Below, one piece after another: positions 26,394 through 37,900 of a DNA stretch of 64,000 nt; the first letter of the stretch is position 1, and every line of letters starts with the position of its first letter. The notes beneath the pieces are model-generated. The model worked only from the letters and a program-made list of their open reading frames with translations, searched no databases and was not told the origin of the DNA. Both the position numbers and the translations under genes were made by a program. Source of the stretch: Acidobacteriota bacterium (GTDB lineage: Bacteria; Acidobacteriota; Terriglobia; Terriglobales; SCQP01); contig DAIDIE010000014.1 in assembly GCA_027459505.1 (NCBI GenBank), positions 248,001-312,000 on the forward strand, in the 5' to 3' direction.

Positions 26394-26741
26394 ATGCAAC
26401 CTACCTTGTTTGAGAGCCAAGCTCCCGAGGAGGTGGTGCTACTGAAACGGGCGGTGCGTGGATTGTCCGAAGCTTGGTCCTGGTTGGCCCAGCGCAGTTG
26501 TACTCACCATTGGGTACGGGCGCGGTGGGACGATGGCACCTACGGCCTGCGCTGCCAGCACTGCATGAAGCGCCATGGCCAAACCTGGAACCAAATCATG
26601 GATCAGTCCGTCCCGGTCCCGGTAGAGGCTGCTGCCGCTGCGCAAACCTCCCCAATCCCGCTCCTCAGCCCCGCGGAGGTTCTGCCTGGCCGTAAGCTCC
26701 CCGTCGCCGGCACCCGTCATACCCGCCGCGCAGCGGCGTGA
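26394..26741 (+). CDS. Small hypothetical protein with a putative zinc-binding Cys/His cluster
   Basis: 115 residues starting at ATG 26394 with an excellent GGGAGGAA ribosome-binding site five bases upstream. Residues about 35-65 contain CTHHWVRARW and GLRCQHCMKRHGQTW, a possible C-x-H ... C-x2-C zinc site; the C-terminus is low-complexity Pro/Ala/Arg. No family was recognised. The ribosome-binding site and the terminator at 26801 support expression. A longer open frame from 26229 exists but its N-terminal part looks noncoding. Confidence 0.6.
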   Translation: MQPTLFESQAPEEVVLLKRAVRGLSEAWSWLAQRSCTHHWVRARWDDGTYGLRCQHCMKRHGQTWNQIMDQSVPVPVEAAAAAQTSPIPLLSPAEVLPGRKLPVAGTRHTRRAAA

Positions 26742-26800
26742 ATTCGAGCCCCCGTCTTCGAGCACCCCTTTCTTCGTCGCTCCTCACTGATTGGGTATCA

Positions 26801-26844
26801 ACAGCAGGCGGTCTTTCCCAACGAAAGACCGCCTGCTGTTTTCT
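26801..26844 (+). terminator. Rho-independent terminator upstream of the ABC-F gene
   Basis: A perfect 17-bp stem (26801-26817 with 26823-26839, ACAGCAGGCGGTCTTTC) with loop CCAAC and TTTTC tail. It closes the small gene at 26394 and insulates the ABC-F gene that starts at 26905. Confidence 0.9.
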
Positions 26845-26904
26845 GCCGCTGTCCTTCTCTCCCCCACCGTAGCCTTTCTACCCCCCTCTATACTGTAGAG
26901 AGGC

Positions 26905-28884
<1,980 letters not shown>

Positions 28885-28943
28885 GGCTCCGTCCTCATCC
28901 GCCGGGCCACTCCGCTCCCAGCGGCACTATCCCTCTCGACGGC

Positions 28944-30182
28944 TCAGTAGCTGCCCGCCGCCACCAGCTTTACGCTCACCAGCCCGCTCTGAATCGAGGG
29001 CTGCAGCACAGCTCGCAGGTCAGGGAAGTTGGCCATGTAATCCTTCAACAGAACGATGTTCAGGAAGGTCCCGCCATGAAACGGCCAGTTCTGCTGAGCC
29101 TTGGTCATATCCTTGCTCCTGAACCCGGCCACGCGCAGGTCGCCCATGCGATAGCGCACTCCGGGCACTACCTGAACCTGCACGTTGATCGCGTCCCCAC
29201 TGCCAGCGGTAAAGTGCGGCACCAGTTTGGGGTACAGATAACCCGCCTTCAGAAACGGCGCATGCGCGTCATTCAGCTGAGCATTGAGCACATCCAGGTT
29301 GGCCATGGCGCCCTGCTTTAGGTGGACCAGCGCGTTCAACTGCGCCGCGGAAAGAAATACATCGCCGGTCCAGCTCAACTGCCCCCACGTGTACTGTTTA
29401 CCGGGCACGACCGGAAATGTCACCGTGACATGCTCGTAATCCTGATAGGGAGTCAACTGAAACACGGGCTGGCCTGCTGCGGCCTGTAGGTAGCCTCGCC
29501 GCCCGTAAATATTGCGAAACCAGGTTTTGAGATATCCATGCATCGTCGCCGTGGTATAAGGCAGTCCCATCATGTATTGCGCGGCTTGCTGCAACTCCGG
29601 TTGCATCTCCCCACTTCCTTCGAAGTTGATTCCGGCCAGAATCAGCCGTGGACGTATGATGGTGAAGCTAAGCGCCTTGGTGCCAGGCATGGCTTGCACC
29701 AGAGGCTGACTCAAACCCTTGCTTTCCAGGTAGTCTTGAATCGCCGCGTCGACTTCGCTGGTTAAGCTGCCTGAACTGGGCAGCCACCCGGTAAAGAGCG
29801 GAACCTGCTTTTTCACAGCCGCCCAGAGGGCGTCCTCATCATTCCACACGTAGTTTTCCATGCGCGCCCGCAGCAGCCCGCTCATCTCGTCCACGTCGAT
29901 CTGAATAACGATGCCGCGGTTGTTGGATGACCACTGATAATTGATATCGCTGAACAGCCCGGTCGCGTTCAGCTTGGCGACTGCGGCCCGCACCTTGGCG
30001 GCGTCAAAAGTCTGTCCCGCTCTTAACCCCAGCACCTCGTCAACCGCCGGCTCCGGGACTTTCTTCAGACCCGTCACGGTTACCTTCGCAATCGGCGCTT
30101 TGAACGCCTGGGCGAAAGCCACGGGAGAAGAGACCGCAAGCAACGTTCCAATAACCAAAGAAAGCCGGGCCGTACCTGTCAT
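28944..30182 (-). CDS. Periplasmic POTRA-repeat protein lacking an outer-membrane barrel
   Basis: The 412-residue protein has a signal peptide (MTGTARLSLVIGTLLAVSSPVAFA) followed by BamA-like POTRA modules. One is at about 32-100 (IAKVTVTGLKKVPEPAVDEVLGLRAGQTFD, LNATGLFSDINY), and at least two more follow, about 170-270 and 275-370 (KQYTWGQLSWTGDVFLS, RYRMGDLRVAG). It ends about where a BamA/TamA barrel would begin: there is no C-terminal beta-barrel or terminal aromatic motif. It may be an adaptor for outer-membrane assembly or secretion. The gene is single and diverges from gltX. Confidence 0.82.
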   Translation of the reverse strand: MTGTARLSLVIGTLLAVSSPVAFAQAFKAPIAKVTVTGLKKVPEPAVDEVLGLRAGQTFDAAKVRAAVAKLNATGLFSDINYQWSSNNRGIVIQIDVDEMSGLLRARMENYVWNDEDALWAAVKKQVPLFTGWLPSSGSLTSEVDAAIQDYLESKGLSQPLVQAMPGTKALSFTIIRPRLILAGINFEGSGEMQPELQQAAQYMMGLPYTTATMHGYLKTWFRNIYGRRGYLQAAAGQPVFQLTPYQDYEHVTVTFPVVPGKQYTWGQLSWTGDVFLSAAQLNALVHLKQGAMANLDVLNAQLNDAHAPFLKAGYLYPKLVPHFTAGSGDAINVQVQVVPGVRYRMGDLRVAGFRSKDMTKAQQNWPFHGGTFLNIVLLKDYMANFPDLRAVLQPSIQSGLVSVKLVAAGSY

Positions 30183-30577
30183 GGGGGGAGATTATATGTT
30201 GTTCAGGTAAGCCGCGCCAGTCTCTTGTTGCTGATTGCGAGCCATTCGAGTCAGAGCCCAGTCGAGCTGATTTCCCGTAAAACGAACTACCGGGTCCTTC
30301 CTTTGCAGGGGATTGCCGGGAGGAGATCGCAAAATCGAGACCCACTCATTCCGCAGGGCGCCCTGCACGCGCGCGAGGAAACCGCCTTGCGAGCTCCTCC
30401 CGCTTGGAGGAATTGGCGGCTTGCTCCTCTTCGCCAGCCAACGGTGGCGCTGGCCCTGGGCGACCCAACGTCGGAGCTCGGCCAGCCGGTCCCTCAGCTG
30501 ACGAGAGGCCGTGCCACCGTTCCCCGCTTCTCCTTCCGCCCGGCCAGCCTCTCGGCCCCTCCGCTAAACTAGTCTTT
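30183..30577. other. Intergenic region between POTRA gene and gltX
   Basis: 395 bp carrying the two divergent promoters and a diverged copy of the dispersed repeat (30317-30519). No clear Shine-Dalgarno precedes the gltX ATG. No open frame here has coding character. Confidence 0.7.
30317..30519 (+). repeat. Diverged copy (copy 5) of the dispersed repeat upstream of gltX
   Basis: It begins with CGGGAGGAGATCGCA, identical to the 5' stem region of copies 1 and 4, and ends with GCGACCCAACG, then CTCAGCTGACGAGAGGCCGT, matching the 3' core in order and spacing. The middle is rearranged. It lies about 60 bp before the gltX start. Confidence 0.65.
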
Positions 30578-32026
30578 ATGGTTGATGCCCCTATTCGTGT
30601 TCGTATTGCCCCCAGCCCGACTGGTGATCCCCACGTGGGCACCGCTTATATTGCGCTGATCAACTACCTCTTCGCTCAGCAGCGGGGCGGCCAGTTCATC
30701 CTGCGTATTGAAGACACCGACCGCACCCGTTTCGTCGAGTCTTCCGAGCAGATGATCTTTGATGCCCTGCACTGGCTGGGACTGCACTGGCAGGAGGGCC
30801 CTGACGTGGGCGGCCCCTATGGCCCCTACCGGCAATCGGAGCGGACCGGGATCTATCGCCAGGCCACGGACGAGCTGCTAAGCCGCGGCACCGCCTACAA
30901 GTGCTTCTGCACGCCCGCGCGGCTGGACGAGATGCGCCGCGCCCAGATCGCCGCCAAGCTGCCGCCGCGCTACGACCGCCACTGCCGCTCCCTCACCCCG
31001 CAAGAGGTGCAACAGGCCGAGGCCGCCGGAACGCCTTACACCGTGCGCATGGCCGTCCCGCTCGAAGGCGCGACCACCTTCCGCGATGAGTTGCGCGGCG
31101 ACATTACCTTCGACCACAACAACGTCGACGATCAGGTGCTGATGAAGTCTGACGGCTTTCCCACCTATCACCTCGCCAATGTCGTCGACGATCACCACAT
31201 GAAGATCAGCGACGTCATTCGCGCTGAGGAGTGGATATCCTCAACGCCCAAGCATGTGCTGCTCTACCAGGCTTTCGGCTGGCAGGCGCCGCGCTTTTGG
31301 CACATGCCGTTGCTGCGCAACACCGATAAATCGAAGATCTCCAAGCGCAAAAACCCGGTCTCTTTGATCTACTATCGCCAGGCGGGCTTTTTGCCCCAGG
31401 CCCTGATCAATTTCCTCGGCCTGATGGGCGGCGGCATGCCCGCTGATCTGGAAAAGTTTTCGCTCGAGGAAATGGCCGCCAATTTTCAGTTCGAGCGCAT
31501 CAGTCTGGGCGGCCCGGTATTCGACCTGGAGAAATTGAAGTGGCTCAATGGCCTTTACCTCCGCGCGCTTTCTCCCGCGCAGTTCTACAGCACAATTCGC
31601 GAGGGCGTCTTCGGAGAGGACTACCTGCGCCAGATCGCCCCTTTGGTTCAGGAGCGCATCGAGACACTTACACAGTTCCTGGACCTCGCCGACTTCTTTT
31701 TCCGCGACGATATAATGCCGGCGGAAGAGGTCTTCTTGCCCAAAAAGAAAACCTTGCCCGAAACCCTCAAGCTTGCCGGCGAACTACTCGGTGTTCTGGA
31801 AGCCGCTGACTGGAACCACCCCGCTCTGGAAAAGGCTTTGCGCGATCTGGCCACCACGCAAAACTGGTCGGCCAAAGAGGTTTTTATGCTGGTGCGCGCC
31901 ATTGTCACCGGCAAGACCGCCTCCCCGCCGCTGCTGGAGAGTATGGTCGTATTCGGCAAAGCGCGTACCCTGGACCGCATCCGCCGCTTCCTGGACTTCC
32001 AGAAAAAGCGGCCCGCCAAGAACTGA
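30578..32026 (+). CDS. gltX: Glutamyl-tRNA synthetase
   Basis: GluRS charges tRNA-Glu. The 482 residues are near the family length. The class I signatures are present: the HIGH-equivalent APSPTGDPHVGTAY at residue 8-21 and the KMSKS-equivalent DKSKISKRKNP near 253. The catalytic core includes LRIEDTDRTRF and the anticodon-binding helical domain follows. Whether it is discriminating or also charges tRNA-Gln (requiring GatCAB) cannot be told here. The start ATG 30578 (MVDAPIRVRIAPSP) begins at the conserved N-terminus; the upstream open frame belongs to the repeat region. Confidence 0.96.
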   Translation: MVDAPIRVRIAPSPTGDPHVGTAYIALINYLFAQQRGGQFILRIEDTDRTRFVESSEQMIFDALHWLGLHWQEGPDVGGPYGPYRQSERTGIYRQATDELLSRGTAYKCFCTPARLDEMRRAQIAAKLPPRYDRHCRSLTPQEVQQAEAAGTPYTVRMAVPLEGATTFRDELRGDITFDHNNVDDQVLMKSDGFPTYHLANVVDDHHMKISDVIRAEEWISSTPKHVLLYQAFGWQAPRFWHMPLLRNTDKSKISKRKNPVSLIYYRQAGFLPQALINFLGLMGGGMPADLEKFSLEEMAANFQFERISLGGPVFDLEKLKWLNGLYLRALSPAQFYSTIREGVFGEDYLRQIAPLVQERIETLTQFLDLADFFFRDDIMPAEEVFLPKKKTLPETLKLAGELLGVLEAADWNHPALEKALRDLATTQNWSAKEVFMLVRAIVTGKTASPPLLESMVVFGKARTLDRIRRFLDFQKKRPAKN

Positions 32027-32129
32027 ACCGGCGCAACATTCTTAGTGCCAGAACTCGGGGCGCAAGGAATAATCGGCGCGGCGGGACTCTCTATGGACCG
32101 CGCGGCAAGAGCGCCTTCTACCGCCGTTC

Positions 32130-33686
32130 TCAGTGCTTGCCCGTGGGCACGGCGCAATCCGCATTGATGCCGGCCGCCAGCGCCTTTTGTGCCGCATGCG
32201 CGGCGCTCCACCTCGAATAGTTCCAGCGCCGCCAGTCCCGGTCCTGCGCCGCCCAATACTGTAGGCTTCCCACCGGGGCGAGCGCGCAGCGCTCAGCCTT
32301 GGAGAGCGTCGGAAGCGCGTGCACAATGTCCGCCGCCGCATCGATGCTGAGGCCTTGCAGATAGTTCACGTCCAGCGCGTGGCCGCCGAGCGCGCGTGCC
32401 ACGTCGACGCGCACAATCAAGCCGTTGGGGTTGATTGCCTGCAACGCCAGCAGCGTGACAAAGGCGCTGACCAGGGCCCCCATGGCAAACTGCCGCGGCC
32501 GCTCGCGCAGAAGCGTAATCACGAACCAGGCGAACAAGACCGCCAGCCACAGCATGAACGCCGTGGTGTAAATGCGCAGGATGGTGAGGCCATACGCCTG
32601 CTGGTAGAGGTGCATGCGCAGCAAAGCCGAAGCGATCATGACGAAAACCAGGGCCACCATTGTGACCATCACAAGCTTGAAATGTGCGGGAAGCCTTCCT
32701 CCGGTCCGTTCGCCGGGTTGCACGAACGACAATGCGCACAGCAGCAACGCAAGCACCAGCGCCGCTATGATGGCGAGTTCAAAAAAACCATGCCGGGCGT
32801 ATTGCGCGTAGGTCACTCCGGCCGTTGCCTGAACGTGTTGACCGCCCCCAAACAAGTAGCGGAACTGGATGATTGCGAACAGCAGGAACAACGCATCAAG
32901 CAGACCCAACGCGATTGTCATTTCGAGGGTGGGCACATTCCAACCCGCCCGCCGGGCCCATGGACGGGGCTCCGCTCGATCCGGAAAAAACAGGCCGTGC
33001 AGGTACCCGGCGGTTATCCACGTGAACGCGCCAATGAGGGAGAGGTGCGAAATAAGGCTGCGAAGGTCAAGGTGCAGCCTCTCGCGCACAAACACCGAGA
33101 ACACGGCATCGGCTGCCATCAGCAGTCCGCCAAAAACAATCAGCAGAGGCAATGCGAGCAACACTCCTCGCAAGATAGATAGAAGTGTTCCCCACGTGCT
33201 CGTTTTTCGTGCTCTCCCCCAGGAGACGTGGTCCGACAAAAGCAGCGAGCCGACGAAGACCTCCGCTCCTGTTGTCAGGGTTGCACGCAGAAAGCCCAGC
33301 ATGCCCCAATCGGTGAGCGCCTTGAAGCTTTGCTTGGCCAGCGCCGCCACCAGGACCGCGCCCAGCCCGCACAGCACGAGAAAATTCAGGAGCACGGAGG
33401 CGTGCCAGGCCACCATGCCCGTCACCCCAAGCAGCAAAACCACGGCAGTGAGGTCGTCGCCACGGCTGACCACCGGACGTCCCCTGGTCAGAAAATAGAC
33501 CAGCCCCACCAGGCACCCGGCCCACAGGGCCACATTGATGCCTACCGGTCCTACGCGCAGCAGGGCGTCACCGCAAACGCCTGCCGCCAGCGCCCCCCAG
33601 AAGATGCGTCCGGCGGAAGGATGGGTCGGGCTGGAATTTGGTGGAAGGCCTTCGTTCCAGGCCAGTGGGGCGGCAAGATCGTGCAT
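32130..33686 (-). CDS. DUF4173-type multi-spanning membrane protein
   Basis: 518 residues with about 11-12 predicted membrane helices and no signal peptide. The segment GVTYAQYARHGFFELAIIA near residue 295 is characteristic of the DUF4173/DUF4153 family of inner-membrane proteins of unknown function. The C-terminal 90 residues are soluble. The gene follows the HTH_34 regulator by 70 bp, and that gap contains a palindromic operator-like site (33718-33734), so its expression is probably controlled by the neighbouring regulator. Confidence 0.85.
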   Translation of the reverse strand: MHDLAAPLAWNEGLPPNSSPTHPSAGRIFWGALAAGVCGDALLRVGPVGINVALWAGCLVGLVYFLTRGRPVVSRGDDLTAVVLLLGVTGMVAWHASVLLNFLVLCGLGAVLVAALAKQSFKALTDWGMLGFLRATLTTGAEVFVGSLLLSDHVSWGRARKTSTWGTLLSILRGVLLALPLLIVFGGLLMAADAVFSVFVRERLHLDLRSLISHLSLIGAFTWITAGYLHGLFFPDRAEPRPWARRAGWNVPTLEMTIALGLLDALFLLFAIIQFRYLFGGGQHVQATAGVTYAQYARHGFFELAIIAALVLALLLCALSFVQPGERTGGRLPAHFKLVMVTMVALVFVMIASALLRMHLYQQAYGLTILRIYTTAFMLWLAVLFAWFVITLLRERPRQFAMGALVSAFVTLLALQAINPNGLIVRVDVARALGGHALDVNYLQGLSIDAAADIVHALPTLSKAERCALAPVGSLQYWAAQDRDWRRWNYSRWSAAHAAQKALAAGINADCAVPTGKH

Positions 33687-33709
33687 AAAATGTATTCCTC
33701 GTTTCCAAT

Positions 33710-33734
33710 TACAAAGAACTTTGTAGTGTAAAGT
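33710..33734. promoter_or_regulatory. Operator-like palindromes in front of the DUF4173 gene
   Basis: Two overlapping inverted repeats: TACAAAG-AA-CTTTGTA (33710-33725) and ACTTT-N7-AAAGT (33718-33734). The second matches, in reverse complement, the site at 34893-34909 at 15 of 17 positions (consensus ACTTTRTAGTGYAAAGT). The centre of the shared site is 40 bp from the DUF4173 start, where a repressor could block transcription. Confidence 0.7.
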
Positions 33735-33756
33735 GATACGGCAAAAAAATTTCCTC

Positions 33757-34215
33757 TCACTTGGGGCGGGTGGCTTCGATCAACGCTTCCATATGGTTGA
33801 GGTACTTCTCCAAGGTGCGCCGTCCCAGGGCGGTCAGCCGGTACTCGGTGCGCGGCACCCGCCCCGCAAAGCCTTTGCCGCAGATGACGTAGCCCGCCTC
33901 TTCCAGCTTGCGCGCGTGCACACTGAGGTTGCCGTCGCTGGTCTCCAGTATCCGTTTCAGCTCATTGAACGTAAGAACTTCATTGACCGCCAGGGCGCTG
34001 ACCATTCCAAGCCGTGTGCGTTCGTGAATGACACGGTCGAGCGTAGCAGTCGGGTGGGGCCTGGAGCTTGCCTCCGGCTTCGCGCCTCGGACTGCGTGCG
34101 GAGCGATGACGCCGTTGGCCCCATCTTTCGCTCCGTCCTTCGCGGCACGAGATTTTTTCCGTCGCCCGCTCGATTCCTGGCTTACTGCTTTGTTCAGCTT
34201 TTGCGTCACTGCCAT
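33757..34215 (-). CDS. Winged-helix transcriptional regulator, HTH_34 type
   Basis: The C-terminal 90 residues form a winged helix: LDRVIHERTRLGMVSALAV, LTFNELKRILETSDGNLSVHARKLEEAGYV, then a wing with KGFAGRVPRTEYRLTALGRRTLEKYL. This is the ArsR/PadR-like HTH_34 pattern. The start ATG 34215 (MAVTQKLNKA) has GAGG seven bases upstream and gives 152 residues; the first 60 are a basic low-complexity extension (SGRRKKSRAAKDGAKDG) not usual for the family. It lies 25 nt after a membrane-protein gene and ahead of the DUF4173 gene, and is the natural candidate to bind the two shared palindromes. Confidence 0.88.
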   Translation of the reverse strand: MAVTQKLNKAVSQESSGRRKKSRAAKDGAKDGANGVIAPHAVRGAKPEASSRPHPTATLDRVIHERTRLGMVSALAVNEVLTFNELKRILETSDGNLSVHARKLEEAGYVICGKGFAGRVPRTEYRLTALGRRTLEKYLNHMEALIEATRPK

Positions 34216-34240
34216 GCGTTTGCCTCGTTTCCCGCCGCTT

Positions 34241-34855
34241 TCAGCCCCCATACCTCCAGGCAATCCATGCCCCAAAAACAACGTGCAGCGCCCCAAAGCC
34301 CGCACCCATAAAGCTGTTGCTCCAGGCGGGTGGAGCAAACAATGCCACCGTTCCCAAGCCCATAAAGCAAACGCCCATGAGCGGCAGCACCCGCACGGAA
34401 TACGCGCCCCCCGTCACCGTGCCCGCCCCGTACAACAGCAGCCAGATCGCCGGCAGGTGCGCGAATTCGCCGAGGCGCGCCGCAGCCAACGTCCAAATCG
34501 CCGCCGCCGCCATGGGAGGCAACATTCCCAGGGCGAACTTGCGCGCTGCCCGGGACAGCCATTGCCCGTAAAGCCGCCGCGTCTTCAATGCCGTGGGACC
34601 GAATCCAACCGACGCGGCCACCGCTGCCGCCGCCACCCAAAACTCCACCCAGCGCACCCCGGAGATGCCCGCCACGCCTCCCCGCGGCGCCAGCCACGCC
34701 GCCGCCAGCCCCACCGCGCCGGTCAGCATGCTGCCGGTGCCGGAGACGCCGGTAAAAGCGCCGGCGCCTTCCATGGCCGCCCGGATAAAGCGCAGGTTCT
34801 CGGCGGCGCGGGAGGTGACCGCGGTGGGCGCCGGCGGCTCGGGAAACCGGTTCAT
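34241..34855 (-). CDS. Predicted membrane protein upstream of the HTH_34 regulator
   Basis: 204 residues with about five or six hydrophobic helices (for example GAVGLAAAWLAPRG, VEFWVAAAAVAASVGFG, ALGMLPPMAAAAIWTLAAARL-like segments, SFMGAGFGALHVVFGAWIAW) and a short soluble N-terminus. No named family was recognised. It is the first gene of a probable operon with the HTH_34 regulator (25-nt gap), and an operator-like palindrome lies 46 bp upstream of its start. Confidence 0.8.
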   Translation of the reverse strand: MNRFPEPPAPTAVTSRAAENLRFIRAAMEGAGAFTGVSGTGSMLTGAVGLAAAWLAPRGGVAGISGVRWVEFWVAAAAVAASVGFGPTALKTRRLYGQWLSRAARKFALGMLPPMAAAAIWTLAAARLGEFAHLPAIWLLLYGAGTVTGGAYSVRVLPLMGVCFMGLGTVALFAPPAWSNSFMGAGFGALHVVFGAWIAWRYGG

Positions 34856-34892
34856 GCTCCTATCAAACCCCCGCGGCTGGAGAATGTCAAGT

Positions 34893-34909
34893 ACTTTGCA
34901 CTATAAAGT
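34893..34909. promoter_or_regulatory. Operator-like palindrome upstream of the membrane-protein/regulator operon
   Basis: ACTTT-GCACTAT-AAAGT, reverse complement ACTTTATAGTGCAAAGT, matching the site at 33718-33734 at 15 of 17 positions. An additional AAGTACTT palindrome overlaps its left side (34889-34896). Its centre is 46 bp from the start codon at 34855. Confidence 0.7.
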
Positions 34910-34961
34910 TCGGCTGCGCCAGAGGGCCTGGGCCCGTTCTTGCCCCCGGCTCCCTCCGCCC

Positions 34962-37900
34962 TCAGTCGCCGCCCAACACGTTTCCCGCGCCTGCTCCCCC
35001 GCCGCGAAGTTCGCCCAACGCCTCGCCCGGCGCCTCGCCGGACCACGGCTCGCTCCCATGTCCCCACTCTCCCGCCTCCTCAACGCGTACGCCCGCCGAA
35101 TCGTTGAGGCTGCCCAGCCTGAAGTGCGCGTTCGATTGCGCGGCGATACGCTCGCCGTTGAGGACAATGCCGGCCAGGTTGAGAGGGTCGCTGGCGGAGA
35201 GGGTAATGGGCGCCGCCAGCGGCGCCAGCTTGCGCACCGCCCGCAATGCCTCCACCGCCTCCGGCAAGGCGAACTGTTCGCCGTGAAAACCGGAAACAAA
35301 ACGCCCACCCCGTATTTCTCCCCGCGTCTCCAGACGCCGGCACGCCATCAACAATTCGAACCAGGGAAGGGCGCAGTTTTCGCGTTCCATGAGCGCGCGG
35401 AACAGCACCCCATAGCGCCGCAGCAGTTGCCGCGCTTGCCGCTCCGCCAGAGGCGCGCGCTCCTGCCAATCGGCGGGGATCGGCTCCCCGGCCGCCGGAA
35501 GCAAGTCCGCCACCAGCGACCAGCGTCCAGCGCTATGCCGCGGACGCGCGCTGCGCCCGGCCCCCTGCGCGCCCCTCCGCTTGGGGTCCAGCAGCGCACG
35601 TAGATTGTCAAAGCCGTCGGCGGTGACCAGACCGGCGCAGGCCAGCTCCCAAAGCGCCTCTTCGACCTGCGCCTTCACCAGCGTCGCCTCGCCGGAACCA
35701 CTCGCTGCGCCGTGTTCCGCCGCTCGCGCCAGGTCGGCAAAGAAGGCGGCGCGGCGGGCTTGCAGTATTTTCAAAACGTGTCGCGCGGGCGCCGAGAGCG
35801 CCGCGCCGTCGACTGGCGCGGGCAGGCCCGCCGCGGGCAGCAGCCACCCCGCATCGTCGCGAAAGAAAAAACTCAGCGGAGAGCTGCGGCTGGGGATAAC
35901 CCGGCGGCGGCCAGTCTCGCGCGCATTGCCGCCTTCAGTCCCGTCGCTTGCTCCCTCCTCGCCGCCGCGCAGCAGGCTCGCCGGTGGACTGAGCCGCGCC
36001 CAGGCAATCTCGCCGGAAAGACAGAGCTCATCGAGCAACTCCGGCTTGTAGGCATGCAGACGCCGCGCAAGCAGCTCCGTTTCCCACGCGCCCGAGGCGG
36101 CCTCAAAACTTTGTAACTGGCGCAACACCGCCGCCAGTCCAGTGGCGCCATGCAGCCGCGTCTCCGGTTCCACATGGGTCCAGCGCAGTAGAAAGCGCAT
36201 AAAGACCGCCGGCGAAACCGGTTCAATCTCGCTGCGCAGTTGCGTCAACATGCGGCGATGCATGCGCGCCAGCAGACGGCGATGGCAGAACTCGAGGTTG
36301 GCGTCGTCGCCGGCCGCGACTGGCGGCGCCAGAAACGATCCGCGCAGCACCATCCCGTCCGCCTCCAACTGCAGGAGCGCGCTGAAGAGCGGCTCTGAGC
36401 CAAGACCCAGCAGTTGTGACAGGCTTTGTGCCGTTGCCGGCCCCAGAAACTCCATCCAGCCGCGCGCGATGGCGGTGGCGGCCTGCTCCGCCGTGGTCTC
36501 CTCCGCAACCGGCAACAGGCTGCGAATGGCTGGCGCCAGCTCAAACTGAATTCCTGCCGCCTCCGCCACCGCATAGCGCTCGGTGGCAATCCATCCCCGC
36601 CGTCCTTGAAGAGTTGCGGGCAGCACCCGCCCGGCGCTGGCCAAAGGATGCAGCAGCGATGTCTGAATCCCCTGCAAATTCCCGCAGCCCGCGGCTCGCT
36701 GATCGAGCTCTTCCGGCAGCCAGTGCAGGCTCAGCAGCAGGTCGTGCATCTCGTCAGGCGTGACCGGATCGGGCGCCGCCTCCTGGCAGACCGCGGCCAC
36801 CACGCTCGGGTCCAGCCGCCCACTGCTGTCATTCGGATCAAGCGTGCGGCGCAGGTTCACCGCGCGCGTGCGCCGTTCCTCCAGCGGCGCGTCGTCAAGA
36901 TAGCTGTACGGCGCGGCGTTCAATATCTCATGCGAGAACGGCGAGGGCGCGGCGGTGTCGCGCGCGCTGAAGGCAATCGTCTTCTCTTCCAACCCCTGCA
37001 AGACCCGCACCAGCCCCGGCAGATCGAGCGCCTCCTCCAGGCAGTCGCGCATGGCTTCCGCCACATAGGGATGATCCGGCAGTTCCAGATCCTTGCCGCC
37101 GTGATTGTCCTGGCAGCCCACCGCCATGGGAAAGGCGGCGGCCAAAAGATCTTCCGAGCGCATGCGCTGCAGATGCGGAGGCACCTTGCGGCCGCCGCTG
37201 AAGCGCAGCAGCGCCAGCGCGCGGCCAGCGTCCCAACGCCAGCGCGTCTGAAATAACGGCGCCTGCAGCACCGCCTGCACCAGGATGTCGCGAACGGAAT
37301 TTGAATTGAGGAACGCGAAAATCGTTTCCAGAGGAAAGCTGTGCTGCTCGGAAAGCGACAGCACCAGCCCGTTCTCGCTCGCCGAGGCCTGCAGTTCGAA
37401 GTCAAAGCCGCGGCAAAACCGCTTGCGCAGCGCCAGCCCCCAGGCCTTGTTGATGCGGCTGCCGAAGGGCGCGTGGATGACCAGCTGCATGCCGCCCGCT
37501 TCGTCAAAAAAGCGCTCCGCGATGACGTGTTCGCAATGCGGCGCAACTCCCAGCGCGCGGGCCCCCGTCTCGATGTACAACAGCAGTTGAGCCGACGCCA
37601 GTTGTGAAAGACCGCAGTCCCGCTCCAACTCCTGCAACAGTTCCTGCCGCGCCGCCGTCGCCTCCCCCGGCGCGAGCGCGGCAATGGCATCCAGCCGCTC
37701 CGCCAGCTCCCGCCGCAAGCCGGCGACCTCGCGCGAAAGCTCGATCGTGCGCCCCGGCGCCTCCCCCAGCCAGAAGGGCACGGTGGGTGGCGCGCCATGA
37801 GCGTCTTCCACCCGCACCCGTCCGGTCTCCACGCCGCGAATGCGCCACGACGTCGTGCCCAGCAGAATGATGTCGCCGGCGTGGCTTTCTACCGCGAAGT

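Noticed and set aside
26741-26765. tRNA-like TTCGAG segments
   Set aside because: No cloverleaf could be formed around them and no acceptor CCA or T-loop pairing was found; no tRNA gene was identified anywhere in the window.
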